Assembly: GCA_050248375.1 (NCBI GenBank)
Contig: JBFWSL010000059.1
Span: 1 to 14,589 of the forward strand
Direction of reading: 5' to 3'
Length of the DNA stretch: 14,589 bases
Source of the DNA: JAYZVT01 sp050248375
GTDB lineage: Bacteria > Pseudomonadota > Alphaproteobacteria > Rhizobiales > Methyloligellaceae
Position numbers and translations under genes: made by a program. The notes beneath the pieces are model-generated. The model searched no databases. It saw only the letters and a program-made list of their open reading frames with translations, and was not told the DNA's origin. Shown here one piece after another: positions 7,052 to 14,193 of the stretch; position 1 is the stretch's first letter, and each line of letters begins with the position of its first letter.

Positions 7052-7067
7052 TGGAAGATAATTTCAT
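7051..7067. promoter_or_regulatory. IclR-family operator, site 3
   Basis: ATGGAAGATAATTTCAT has the same 6-5-6 layout as site 1, with one mismatch between arms (ATGGAA/TTTCAT). It overlaps or closely follows the candidate promoter of the regulator gene, a typical place for autorepression. It lies 88 bases centre to centre from site 1. Confidence 0.5.
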
Positions 7068-7149
7068 ACGCTTCCTTCCGGCGTTCAAGCCGCCGTTGCC
7101 GGGCCGCGCGGAATCGCCTACTTCCTGATCCAGAGGAGCAATCCGCGCC

Positions 7150-7989
7150 ATGCCGCGCACCATCCAGTTCAAGCGCCCGCGCGGCCGTCCCGCCGCCGCC
7201 GGAGTGGCCGCACAGGCCGGTTCCGTCCAGTCGCTGGACCGGGCGCTGGCGCTGATGGAGCTGATCGCGGCGGAGGACGGCATCAGCCTGACCGACCTGT
7301 CCCAGCGCGCGGGCCTGGCGCCCTCCACCACCCATCGCATCCTCGGCACCCTCGAGGCGCATGAATATGTCAGCCATGACAGCGACCGCGGCCTGTGGCT
7401 CATCGGCGTGAGGGCCTTCGAGGTCGGCTCCGCTTTCCTGCGCAACCGCAAGCTGTTCACCATCGGCCGCGCCATCATGCGCGGCCTTGCAGAGGCGACG
7501 GGAGAATCCGTCAATGTCGCCGTCGAGGACGATGGCGGCATCGTCTACATCTCCCAGATCGAATCGCACCACCCGATCCGCGCCTTCCAGAGGCCGGGTT
7601 CCCGCGGCAGCCTGCACGCCTCGGGCATCGGCAAGGCGCTGCTCGCCGCGCGGTCCGACGAGGAGGTGCGCGCGCTGCTGCAGCGCACCGGCCTGGAGCG
7701 GTTCACGCCCAAGACGCTGGACGAGCCCGCGCGCCTGTTCGCCGACCTCGCCGTGATCCGCAGGCGCGGCTGGGCCATCGACGACGAGGAGCGCCAGTCG
7801 GGAATGCGCTGCGTCGCCGCTCCGATCTACAACGAGTATGCCGAAGCCATCGCCGGCATCTCCGTCACCGGCCCCACGGTGCGCATGACCGACGAGCGCC
7901 TCGGCGAGTTCGGCCCCCTGGTCAAGCGCGCGGCAGCCGAGATGACCCGCTCCAACGGCGGCCGCGATCCGGCTGCGCCTTCCCGCTGA
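7150..7989 (+). CDS. IclR-family transcriptional regulator, AllR-like
   Basis: This 279-residue regulator has an N-terminal winged helix-turn-helix (about 25-85; recognition region LTDLSQRAGLAPSTTHRIL at 47-65) and a C-terminal IclR effector domain (about 95-265) with LHASGIGKALL (155-165), TGLERFTPKTL (180-190) and GMRCVAAPI (218-226). It resembles E. coli AllR, the glyoxylate-responsive repressor of gcl, notably in the RGRP N-terminus, the GESVNVAV segment (118-125) and the HNR/RNRK stretch near 98. It is transcribed divergently from gcl over a region with three IclR-type palindromes. AGGAG lies 11 bases before the ATG. Glyoxylate as ligand is inferred from this resemblance and context. Confidence 0.88.
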   Translation: MPRTIQFKRPRGRPAAAGVAAQAGSVQSLDRALALMELIAAEDGISLTDLSQRAGLAPSTTHRILGTLEAHEYVSHDSDRGLWLIGVRAFEVGSAFLRNRKLFTIGRAIMRGLAEATGESVNVAVEDDGGIVYISQIESHHPIRAFQRPGSRGSLHASGIGKALLAARSDEEVRALLQRTGLERFTPKTLDEPARLFADLAVIRRRGWAIDDEERQSGMRCVAAPIYNEYAEAIAGISVTGPTVRMTDERLGEFGPLVKRAAAEMTRSNGGRDPAAPSR

Positions 7990-8014
7990 ACTGCTTTTCC
8001 TCGCGCCCCTGCCC

Positions 8015-8043
8015 TTGCGCCGGAACCGGCTTCGCCCGATAAA
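8015..8043 (+). promoter_or_regulatory. Weak candidate promoter upstream of FAH-family gene
   Basis: TTGCGC (8015-8020), a 17-base spacer and GATAAA (8038-8043) match three and four of six sigma-70 positions. They lie in the 110-base gap after the regulator gene. Read-through from the regulator promoter is an equally good explanation. Confidence 0.25.
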
Positions 8044-8099
8044 TCTGCCGGTATTCTCTTCAGGGCGCGCCGCGCCTCCCGCAAGCGAAAGGACGCCCG

Positions 8100-8783
8100 A
8101 TGGGCTTCGTCATCCCGCAGCCGCCCCAGCCTGTTCTTCCGGTCGAAGGCTCCAGCGACACCTTCCCCATCCACCGCATCTACTGCGTCGGCCGCAACTA
8201 CGCCGAGCACGCCATCGAGATGGGCCACGATCCCGACAAGGAGCCTCCCTTCTTCTTCCAGAAGAACCCCGACAACGTGCTGGTGGGCAAGGACTTCCCC
8301 TATCCGCCCGCGTCGAAGGACGTGCACCACGAGATCGAAATGGTGGTGGCGCTGAAGTCGGGCGGCAGGGACATTGCGCTGGCGAAGGCTCTCGATCATG
8401 TCTACGGCTACGGCGTCGGCGTCGACATGACCCGCCGCGACCTTCAGGGCGAGGCCAAGAAGCTCGGCCGCCCCTGGGAAGTCGGCAAGGCCTTCGAGGA
8501 CTCCGCGCCCTGCACCGGCCTCGTGCCTGCGGCCAGGATCGGCCATCCGTCTTCCGGCAAGGTGTGGCTGGACGTGAACGGCGAACGCCGCCAGACCGGC
8601 GACCTCAACCAGATGATCTGGAAGGTGCCGGAGATGATCGCCTGCCTGTCCGGCCTGTTCACGCTCGCGCCCGGCGACCTGATCATGTCGGGCACGCCCG
8701 CGGGCGTCGGCCCGGTCAGCCGCGGCGACGTGCTCACGGGCGGCGTCGAAGGCGTCGGCGAGATAGGCTTCAAGGTGGTCTAG
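8100..8783 (+). CDS. Fumarylacetoacetate hydrolase family protein (fumarylpyruvate hydrolase-like)
   Basis: This 227-residue enzyme belongs to the FAH family, which cleaves C-C bonds in acylpyruvates with a divalent metal. The core motif YCVGRNYAEHAIEMG (28-42), the metal ligands in HHEIE (76-80) and Asp109 in GVDMTRRDLQ, Lys130 in VGKAFE, and the closing MSGTPAGVGPV (196-206) are all present. The short length and the N-terminus MGFVIPQPP are like NagK-type fumarylpyruvate hydrolases of the gentisate pathway, and a glutathione-transferase-like gene follows by 31 bases, as in some gentisate clusters. No gentisate dioxygenase is in the window, so the substrate stays open. AAAGGA lies 6 bases before the ATG. 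Confidence 0.87.
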   Translation: MGFVIPQPPQPVLPVEGSSDTFPIHRIYCVGRNYAEHAIEMGHDPDKEPPFFFQKNPDNVLVGKDFPYPPASKDVHHEIEMVVALKSGGRDIALAKALDHVYGYGVGVDMTRRDLQGEAKKLGRPWEVGKAFEDSAPCTGLVPAARIGHPSSGKVWLDVNGERRQTGDLNQMIWKVPEMIACLSGLFTLAPGDLIMSGTPAGVGPVSRGDVLTGGVEGVGEIGFKVV

Positions 8784-8814
8784 GAGGGGCGCGGCCCCGG
8801 AAGGACGACGAACG

Positions 8815-9738
8815 ATGACCGGCCTCATCCTGCACAACTATCCCCAGTCGCCCGTGGCGGAGAAGGTCCGGGTGGGCCTGGGCATCAAGAAGCTGGCCTG
8901 GTCGTCGGTCGAGATCCCGCGCCTGCCTCCCAAGCCGGACGTGGTGCCGCTGACCGGAGGCTACCGGCGCACGCCGGTGCTGCAGGCCGGCGCCGATGTC
9001 TACTGCGACAGCCAGTGCATCCTGCGCGAACTCGACCGCCGCTTCCCCGAGCCGACCTTTTTCCCGGGCGGCGGCCATGGCGTTCCCTGGGGCGTCTCCC
9101 GCTGGACCGACGGCGAACTGTTCACCCGGGCCGTGGCCGTGGTCATCGGAACCAGCGCCGCCCAGATGCCGCCCGAATGGGTGAATGACCGCGGCCGCCT
9201 CTATTTCGGCAGCGGCTTCGATGTCGACCGGCTCTCGGCGGACGTCGCCCACAACGCCGCGCAGGTCCACGCCCAGCTTGGCTGGATCAACGACCGCCTT
9301 TCGGGGCGCGATTATGTTCTGGGCTCCGGGCCCGGCCTGCCCGACGCGCTGTGCTACCACATCGTCTGGTTCCTGCGCGCGCGCTGGAAGGAGGGCCCGG
9401 CCATGATCGACTCCTTCCCCGCGCTGGCCGCCTGGGAGAAGCGCGTCGAGGCCATAGGCCACGGTAGCCCGACGCCGATGACCCCTGCCGAGGCCCTGGA
9501 CATCGCTGCCAGGGCGGAACCGCGCACGCCGGAAGGCTTCGACCCGAAGGACCCGCAGGGACTCAAGCCGGGCATGACCGTGGCGGTCACGCCCATGGGC
9601 GACGGCGGCGATCCGGCGGTGAAGGGAACCGTGCGCCACGCCGGCAGGGACACCATCGCGCTCCTGCGCAGGGACGGCCGCGTCGGGGATGTCTGCGTCC
9701 ACTTTCCGCGCGTCGGCTACCGTGTGACGGTGCTCTAG
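8815..9738 (+). CDS. Glutathione S-transferase-like protein with extra C-terminal beta domain
   Basis: The 307-residue protein opens with a thioredoxin-fold GST domain (about 1-80): ILHNYPQSPVAEKVRVGLG, the cis-proline motif TPVL (53-56) and the glutathione gamma-glutamyl contact DS (65-66). An all-helical GST C-domain follows (about 95-215, including GPGLPDALCYHIVWFL). Residues about 250-307 (from LKPGMTVAV to the end) look like a small SH3-like beta barrel, not part of ordinary GSTs. Cysteines at 64 and 68 flank the DS motif. It is 31 bases after the FAH-family gene and probably co-transcribed; GGAAGGA precedes the ATG by 9 bases. A glutathione-dependent isomerase or transferase role is possible, but normal maleylpyruvate isomerases are about 210 residues, so I do not name it. 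Confidence 0.75.
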   Translation: MTGLILHNYPQSPVAEKVRVGLGIKKLAWSSVEIPRLPPKPDVVPLTGGYRRTPVLQAGADVYCDSQCILRELDRRFPEPTFFPGGGHGVPWGVSRWTDGELFTRAVAVVIGTSAAQMPPEWVNDRGRLYFGSGFDVDRLSADVAHNAAQVHAQLGWINDRLSGRDYVLGSGPGLPDALCYHIVWFLRARWKEGPAMIDSFPALAAWEKRVEAIGHGSPTPMTPAEALDIAARAEPRTPEGFDPKDPQGLKPGMTVAVTPMGDGGDPAVKGTVRHAGRDTIALLRRDGRVGDVCVHFPRVGYRVTVL

Positions 9739-9740
9739 GA

Positions 9741-11132
9741 TCAGCCGCCTAACAGCAACTTCCAGGCCAGCCCGGCCAGCGCCGCCACGGCGAGCGTCGG
9801 CAGCATGCCCGCCCTGAAGCGCAGCATGACCAGCAGCGCCATTCCCGCCAGCGCCAGCGCCGCCCAGTCGAGCGACGCAAGCTCCGGCGTATAGAGCCGC
9901 AACGGTCCGTGCCGGACTTCCCGCACCTCGCCGAACACAACATGCAGGCCGAACCAGATCGCCAGGTTCAGGATCACGCCGACCACCGCCGCCGTGATGC
10001 CCGAGAGGGCGGCGCTCAGGCTCCTGTTGCCGCGCAGCGCCTCGATCCAAGGCGCCCCGAGGAAAATCCACAGGAAGCAGGGAACGAAGGTGACCCAAGT
10101 GGTCAGCATCGCCGCGAGCACGCCCGCGGTCATGGGGTCGAGACCGCCCGGAGCGCGGAACGCGCCCATGAAGCCCACGAATTGCAGCACCAGGATCAGC
10201 GGGCCGGGCGTCGTCTCGGCCAGCCCCAGCCCGTCCAGCATTTCGCCGGGCGCCAGCCAGCCGAAGCCCTCCACCGCCTGCTGCGCCACATAGGCCAGGA
10301 CCGCGTAGGCGCCGCCGAAGGTGACCACGGCCATCTTGGAGAAGAACAGCGCCTCCTGCGTGAAAACGCTCCCGCTGCCTGCCGCGGACCAGATGAGCGC
10401 GATGGGCCCGAACCAGAGCAGCAGGCAGACCAGGGTGACGGAAACGGCGCGGCCGGGCGAAGGCTTCGTGTGCGCGAGATCGGCGTCGGTGACCGCCTCC
10501 TGCCCCATGTCGCGAGTGCCCGTCTTCGATGGCCCGTGGCCCGCGCCCGCGAACAGCTCCGGCCGCAAGCGGCCACCGATGAAGCCGGCCGCCAGCGCGG
10601 CGATGACGATGACCGGAAACGGCACCGCGAAAAAGAAGATGGCCACGAAGGCCGTCGCCGCCAGCAGCACCAGGGTCCAGCTTCTCAGCGCCCTCCTGCC
10701 GATCCTGACCACCGCCTCGATCACCACCGCCAGCACGGCGCATTTGACACCGAAGAAAAGCGCCTCGACGAAAGTCAGTTCGCTGAAGCCCGCATAGAGG
10801 ATGCTGAGCAGCAGGATCACCAGCGCGCCCGGCAGCACGAACAGCGTGCCCGCCACCAGCCCGCCCGCCGTGCGGTGCAGCAGCCAGCCCACATAGGTGG
10901 CGAGCTGCTGCGCCTCGGGCCCGGGCAGCAGCATGCAGTAATTGAGGGCATGCAGGAAACGCGCGTCGCTGATCCAGCGCTTCTCCTCCACGAGGATGCG
11001 GTGCATCAGCGCGATCTGGCCCGCCGGCCCGCCAAAGCTCAGCAGGCCGATGCGCAGCCAGACGCGGAACGCCTCCATGAACGAAGGGTGGGGCGGCCGG
11101 TCCGTTTCCCTGGGCCGTTCCCCGCCGCTCAT
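9741..11132 (-). CDS. chrA: Chromate transporter, two-domain CHR family
   Basis: This 463-residue membrane protein has two homologous CHR halves, typical of long-chain ChrA, which exports chromate from the cytoplasm. The halves carry FGGPAGQIALM (33-43) and FGGAYAVLAYV (272-282), followed by LPGPEAQQLA (69-78) and TTPGPLILVLQFVGF (307-321). About ten to twelve hydrophobic helices are visible, with a hydrophilic linker near 190-228. I start at the ATG at 11132 because it overlaps the rlmJ stop as ATGA and has GGAG 7 bases before it. The frame is open to 11348, but those 72 residues are Arg/Pro-rich and antifamilial. It converges on the GST-like gene with only two bases between stops. Confidence 0.92.
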   Translation of the reverse strand: MSGGERPRETDRPPHPSFMEAFRVWLRIGLLSFGGPAGQIALMHRILVEEKRWISDARFLHALNYCMLLPGPEAQQLATYVGWLLHRTAGGLVAGTLFVLPGALVILLLSILYAGFSELTFVEALFFGVKCAVLAVVIEAVVRIGRRALRSWTLVLLAATAFVAIFFFAVPFPVIVIAALAAGFIGGRLRPELFAGAGHGPSKTGTRDMGQEAVTDADLAHTKPSPGRAVSVTLVCLLLWFGPIALIWSAAGSGSVFTQEALFFSKMAVVTFGGAYAVLAYVAQQAVEGFGWLAPGEMLDGLGLAETTPGPLILVLQFVGFMGAFRAPGGLDPMTAGVLAAMLTTWVTFVPCFLWIFLGAPWIEALRGNRSLSAALSGITAAVVGVILNLAIWFGLHVVFGEVREVRHGPLRLYTPELASLDWAALALAGMALLVMLRFRAGMLPTLAVAALAGLAWKLLLGG

Positions 11133-11899
11133 ACAGGCGCTCCGCTGCATGAGGCGAGCCTTTCCTTCGCGCCGTAGGGCAGGTTGAGGCAGGCCAGCCC
11201 CGAACCGAGCGCCCGCTGCCGGCCCGGCGCGAACACGATCTCGCTCTTCCACAACGGCCCGCCGGCGGTCTCGAGCTGGGCGAGCAGGCCCGCATGCGGC
11301 GCGCCTTCCAGCAGCGGGTACCAGACGAGGATGGAGCCTTCGGGCCACTTCCGCCGCATTTGCACCGCCGTCTTCCCCGCCGCCTCGAACTCCGACTTTA
11401 CTTCATAGCTGGGGTCGATGACAGCCAGCCCGCGCCGGGGCCGCGGCGGCGAGATGGCGAGCAGGCCTTCCAGCCCGTCGCGCCTGTGGATGCCAACGTC
11501 CGGGCCCTTCACTGCACGTTTGAGCGCGGCGTGCTCCCGCGGATGCAGTTCTATCAGGTGGAGCCGGTCGCCCGGCCGCAGCAGAAGTTTCGCGATCATC
11601 GGCGAGCCGGGATAGGCCGTGTCCCCATGCCCTGCCCGGCACAGGGCAATGGCCCGCATATAGGGATGGCTCGCCGCCAGCCCGCCCGAGGCCAGCAGCC
11701 TGACGATGCCTGCCCCGGCCTCGCCCGTCTTGCGGGCCTCGGGCGAGGCGAGATCATAGAGACCGCGCCCCGCATGGCTCTCCATGTAGGTAATGGGCCG
11801 CGGCTTGGCCGTCAGCGCCTCCAGCAAGACCGCAAGCGCGGCGTGCTTGTGCACGTCCGCCGGACCGCCCGCGTGATAGCCGTGCTGGTAGGACAACAT
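11129..11899 (-). CDS. rlmJ: 23S rRNA (adenine(2030)-N6)-methyltransferase
   Basis: RlmJ uses S-adenosylmethionine to methylate N6 of A2030 in 23S rRNA. The 256-residue protein begins MLSYQHGYHAGGPADVHKH, nearly the E. coli opening (MLSYRHSFHAGNHADVLKH), has the SAM-binding ESHAGRGLYDL (40-50) and YPGSP (96-100), IELHP (116-120), and GSGLACLNLP (232-241). The catalytic motif reads DPSY (162-165) where E. coli has DPPY; I recall DPSY occurring in other homologues, so it is probably active. The ATG at 11899 is chosen for the conserved MLSY start; upstream in-frame codons add residues absent from the family. GGAG lies 11 bases upstream. Its stop overlaps the chrA start. Confidence 0.92.
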   Translation of the reverse strand: MLSYQHGYHAGGPADVHKHAALAVLLEALTAKPRPITYMESHAGRGLYDLASPEARKTGEAGAGIVRLLASGGLAASHPYMRAIALCRAGHGDTAYPGSPMIAKLLLRPGDRLHLIELHPREHAALKRAVKGPDVGIHRRDGLEGLLAISPPRPRRGLAVIDPSYEVKSEFEAAGKTAVQMRRKWPEGSILVWYPLLEGAPHAGLLAQLETAGGPLWKSEIVFAPGRQRALGSGLACLNLPYGAKERLASCSGAPV

Positions 11900-12030
11900 G
11901 GGACAGATTTCTCCGCCGGACGGACCGCCAAGGCAAGCGTCCCGGCGGCCGGTTCCAGCCATTGAAATTCGCGGCGGTCGAGGCAGAATGCCCGTCCCCG
12001 CCCCGTCCGCTGCCGAGCCCGTTGCGCCCC

Positions 12031-13119
12031 ATGTCCCTGAAAGACACCTACCAGACCCTGCAGGAGTTCATCGCGCCCGCGCGCGAAAGACTTGCCGACC
12101 GCACCTGGGATTACCTGATGGGCGGGGCGGACACCGAAACCACGCTGCTGCGCAACCGCCAGGCACTGGACAGCCTCGCCTTCCGGCCCCGCGTACTGCG
12201 CGACGTGGAGACGGTGAGCGCTCGCGCCGGACTCTTCGGCCGCGACCTGCGCCTGCCGCTCATCCTCGCCCCCATCGGCTCCCTGCAGGACATCGTGGAC
12301 GGCGGCGGCAGGGCGCCCGCGCGCGCGGCCGCGGAATTCGGCGTGCTGCACATGCTGAGCTCGGTCTGCCTGCCGGAAATGGAGGAGGTGGCCGGCGCCA
12401 CCGGCGGCTATCCCGGCCTCTACCAGCTCTATGTGCGCGGCGACGCGGCATGGGTGGACGCACGCATCGAGCGCGCCATCGCTGCGGGCTACGCCGCCTT
12501 CTGCTTCACGGTCGATCTCGACGCCTACGGCCGGCGCGAACGCGACCTCGTCGCCCGCTACATCGCCACCGCGCGCCAGCGGCTGCACGGCGAGGAACAT
12601 CAATCGCGCTTCTGCTGGAAGGACATCGGACGCATCCGCGCGAAATACGCCATACCGCTCATCCTCAAGGGCATCGCCACCGCCGAGGACGCGCGCATCG
12701 CCGTCGATCATGGCGTGGATGCCATCTACGTCTCCAACCATGGCGGACGTCAGCTCGACCACGGTCGCGGCGCCATCGACATCCTGCCGGAGGTGGTGGA
12801 GGCCGCCGGCGGCAGGGCGGAGATCATCTTCGACGGCGGCGTCATGCGCGGCACCGACGTGGTGAAGGCGATGGCTCTGGGCGCGACCGCCGTCGGCATC
12901 GGGCGGCTTCAGGGCCTCGCGGCGGCGGCGGCGGGAGAGGCCGGCATCGTGCGCATGCTGGAGTTGCTGGAAACGGAAATCCTGATCTGCCTCGCCCTGC
13001 TCGGCGTCAACGGCTGGGACGGCCTCGGCCCCGGCCATCTCCACCGGGAGGCGCCGGTCGCCACGCCCGCGCCGTTCAGCGCCTTCCCCCTGCTCGACCC
13101 CTTGCCGGGCAAGCCCTGA
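12031..13119 (+). CDS. FMN-dependent alpha-hydroxy-acid dehydrogenase/oxidase
   Basis: This 362-residue TIM barrel belongs to the glycolate oxidase / L-lactate dehydrogenase (LldD) / mandelate dehydrogenase family, which oxidises L-2-hydroxy acids to 2-keto acids through FMN. Active-site residues are all in place: Tyr28 in WDYLMGGADTE, Tyr134 in YQLY, Thr160/Asp162 in TVDLDAYGRRERD, Lys213 in LILKGI, catalytic His237 and Arg240 in SNHGGRQLDHGRG, and the FMN-phosphate segment DGGVMRGTDVVKA (268-280) to GIGR (289-292). The usual proline after GR is Leu293. The ATG at 12031 gives the normal N-terminus, though no good ribosome binding site is visible; an in-frame TTG at 11962 is an alternative. 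Substrate cannot be told; glycolate would link it to the gcl operon. It is divergent from rlmJ. Confidence 0.88.
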   Translation: MSLKDTYQTLQEFIAPARERLADRTWDYLMGGADTETTLLRNRQALDSLAFRPRVLRDVETVSARAGLFGRDLRLPLILAPIGSLQDIVDGGGRAPARAAAEFGVLHMLSSVCLPEMEEVAGATGGYPGLYQLYVRGDAAWVDARIERAIAAGYAAFCFTVDLDAYGRRERDLVARYIATARQRLHGEEHQSRFCWKDIGRIRAKYAIPLILKGIATAEDARIAVDHGVDAIYVSNHGGRQLDHGRGAIDILPEVVEAAGGRAEIIFDGGVMRGTDVVKAMALGATAVGIGRLQGLAAAAAGEAGIVRMLELLETEILICLALLGVNGWDGLGPGHLHREAPVATPAPFSAFPLLDPLPGKP

Positions 13120-13144
13120 GCGGCCTCTTTCGCGCCTGATTTCC

Positions 13145-13179
13145 CTGGATTTCCAGCCTGTCAGGCCGGTTTCACCGGC
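13145..13179 (+). terminator. Hairpin cluster after the FMN dehydrogenase gene
   Basis: Three small perfect inverted repeats follow the stop codon: CTGGA/TCCAG (13145-13156), GCCTG/CAGGC (13156-13166) and GCCGGT/ACCGGC (13165-13179). They overlap end to end, so they are alternatives, and none is followed by a T-run. A weak or Rho-assisted termination region is the likeliest reading. Confidence 0.3.
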
Positions 13180-13210
13180 ACCGCGCCCGGTCCTGGCGCA
13201 CGCCCGGCCG

Positions 13211-13235
13211 GGAACCGGAACCCTGTCTCGCCGTT
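13211..13235 (+). promoter_or_regulatory. EcfG-type general stress response promoter motif
   Basis: GGAAC (13211-13215), 16 bases, then CGTT (13232-13235) exactly matches the GGAAC-N16/17-CGTT consensus of EcfG/SigT, the general stress sigma factor of alphaproteobacteria. Transcription would start near 13243, about 90 bases before the small membrane-protein gene. GGAAC is repeated at 13217 but at non-consensus spacing. The pattern is nine fixed bases, so chance is possible, but the position fits. Confidence 0.55.
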
Positions 13236-13334
13236 TTTCAATCAAATGCAACAGGCAGGCGGGGACGTCACGGGACGTTCTCTGGCGGCAGTCGCCGCCG
13301 GCCCTGAGGATTTCGCAAGCGGACGCATATCGGC

Positions 13335-13559
13335 ATGGAAACCCGCATGGAAAATCGGATGAACGGCATTCTCGCATCGATCAGGTCGGGCAAGGGCCCC
13401 GCCGTCGTCGCGATCATCGTGCTGGCCCTCGTCGTGGAGGCGCTGGACGCGGGTTTCGGCCTCGAGGCCATGGCCAGCGGCAACCTCGCGCCCGACGGCT
13501 TCATCAGCCTCGCCGACGTGGTCATGGGAATAACCGCCGCCTGGCTCATGCGCCTGTGA
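13335..13559 (+). CDS. Small hypothetical membrane protein
   Basis: I do not recognise this 74-residue protein. It has a charged N-terminus (METRMENRMNG), one clear hydrophobic segment (GPAVVAIIVLALVVEALDAG, about 21-40), a polar turn (NLAPDG) and a second, shorter hydrophobic helix at the end (ISLADVVMGITAAWLMRL, about 57-74), which suggests a two-helix inner-membrane hairpin. ATGs at 13335, 13347 and 13359 are in frame and none has a strong ribosome binding site, so the start is uncertain. It lies about 90 bases downstream of an EcfG-type promoter motif and 57 bases before the secreted coiled-coil gene, and is probably co-transcribed with it. Confidence 0.6.
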   Translation: METRMENRMNGILASIRSGKGPAVVAIIVLALVVEALDAGFGLEAMASGNLAPDGFISLADVVMGITAAWLMRL

Positions 13560-13616
13560 CCGCCCGCGCGCAGGAATCGCAAGGACATCGAGCGCAATCA
13601 CCGGAGGAGGACCATC

Positions 13617-14075
13617 GTGAAGATCATTCACCGCTCCGCCATCGCCACTTTCGCCATGCTGCTGGCGGGTGCGCCCGCGCTGGCGGCGAACGACCAGCCC
13701 CGAACCCCCGACGCCACCCGAACCGGCGTGGAGCAGGTGGACAGGAACACGCCGCCGCAGTCGACGGAGGACGCACTGGCCGATCTGCGGCGCAAGACCG
13801 TCGAGCAGAAGGACGCCGCGGTCGAGGCGGCCCGCAAGATCATGGCCGACCTGCGCGTGGCCGTGGAGCAGACCCGGCAGCGCATGCGGCAGCTCGGCGA
13901 GGACGCGGAGCAGAAGTGGCGGGAGACCAGTGCCGTCCTCCAGAAGCAGCTCGACGAGGCGGAGACCAGCCTGAAGGAGTTGCAGGCCGCGGCCGCGGAG
14001 AAATGGGAAGAGGCCCGCACCGCCGCCGCCGATGCCCTGGAGAGAGCGTCCCGCAGCCTGGAGAAGAAGGGCTGA
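13617..14075 (+). CDS. Secreted periplasmic coiled-coil protein, hypothetical
   Basis: This 152-residue protein starts with a GTG preceded by a strong AGGAGG at 6 bases, which decides the start. A signal peptide is clear: MKIIHR, a hydrophobic core (about 8-19) and an ALA cleavage site at 21-23 leaving AND. After a polar linker (24-50) nearly the whole mature protein (about 55-150) is a long charged helix rich in Ala, Glu, Lys, Arg and Gln, with heptad-like spacing, broken by no Gly or Pro apart from one LGED. Function is unknown. It looks like a periplasmic or envelope-spacing helix protein, and its neighbours are small membrane proteins. Two hairpins follow the stop codon. Confidence 0.8.
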   Translation: MKIIHRSAIATFAMLLAGAPALAANDQPRTPDATRTGVEQVDRNTPPQSTEDALADLRRKTVEQKDAAVEAARKIMADLRVAVEQTRQRMRQLGEDAEQKWRETSAVLQKQLDEAETSLKELQAAAAEKWEEARTAAADALERASRSLEKKG

Positions 14076-14093
14076 CGGCGGCCGCCGGGCACG

Positions 14094-14128
14094 CCGGAAT
14101 CAGGAGAATTCCGGGCCGGGAACCGGCC
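14094..14128 (+). repeat. Two adjacent hairpins between the coiled-coil and DUF1328 genes
   Basis: CCGGAAT (14094-14100) pairs with ATTCCGG (14108-14114) over a 7-base loop, and GGCCGG (14114-14119) pairs with CCGGCC (14123-14128) over a GAA loop. They share one base. Without T-runs they may act as partial terminators or mRNA stabilisers between the two genes. Confidence 0.35.
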
Positions 14129-14193
14129 GCCAGGCCGGCCCCGCGAGACCCGAAACGCATGAATTGACGACGACTACAGGAAAGGAGAAAGCG

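Noticed and set aside
7040..7062. TTGACA (7040-7045) with GATAAT (7057-7062) as the regulator's promoter
   Set aside because: Both hexamers look good, but the spacer is only 11 bases, too short for sigma-70; kept only as context.
8100..9738. Calling the FAH-GST gene pair a gentisate pathway (nagK-nagL)
   Set aside because: The GST-like protein is about 100 residues longer than maleylpyruvate isomerases, and no gentisate dioxygenase is present.
11133..11348. A 72-residue N-terminal extension of chrA
   Set aside because: It lies entirely inside rlmJ in another frame, is Arg/Ala/Pro-rich, and is absent from the ChrA family; the ATG at 11132 has a ribosome binding site and an ATGA overlap.
13262..13278. 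Direct repeat GGGACGT at 13262-13268 and 13272-13278 as an operator
   Set aside because: Two 7-base copies at a 10-base period are weak evidence, and no known regulator family is indicated.
14119..14144. A second EcfG motif starting at GGAAC 14119 upstream of the DUF1328 gene, and another at 14385
   Set aside because: No CGTT follows either at 16-17 bases; the GGAAC matches alone are not meaningful.
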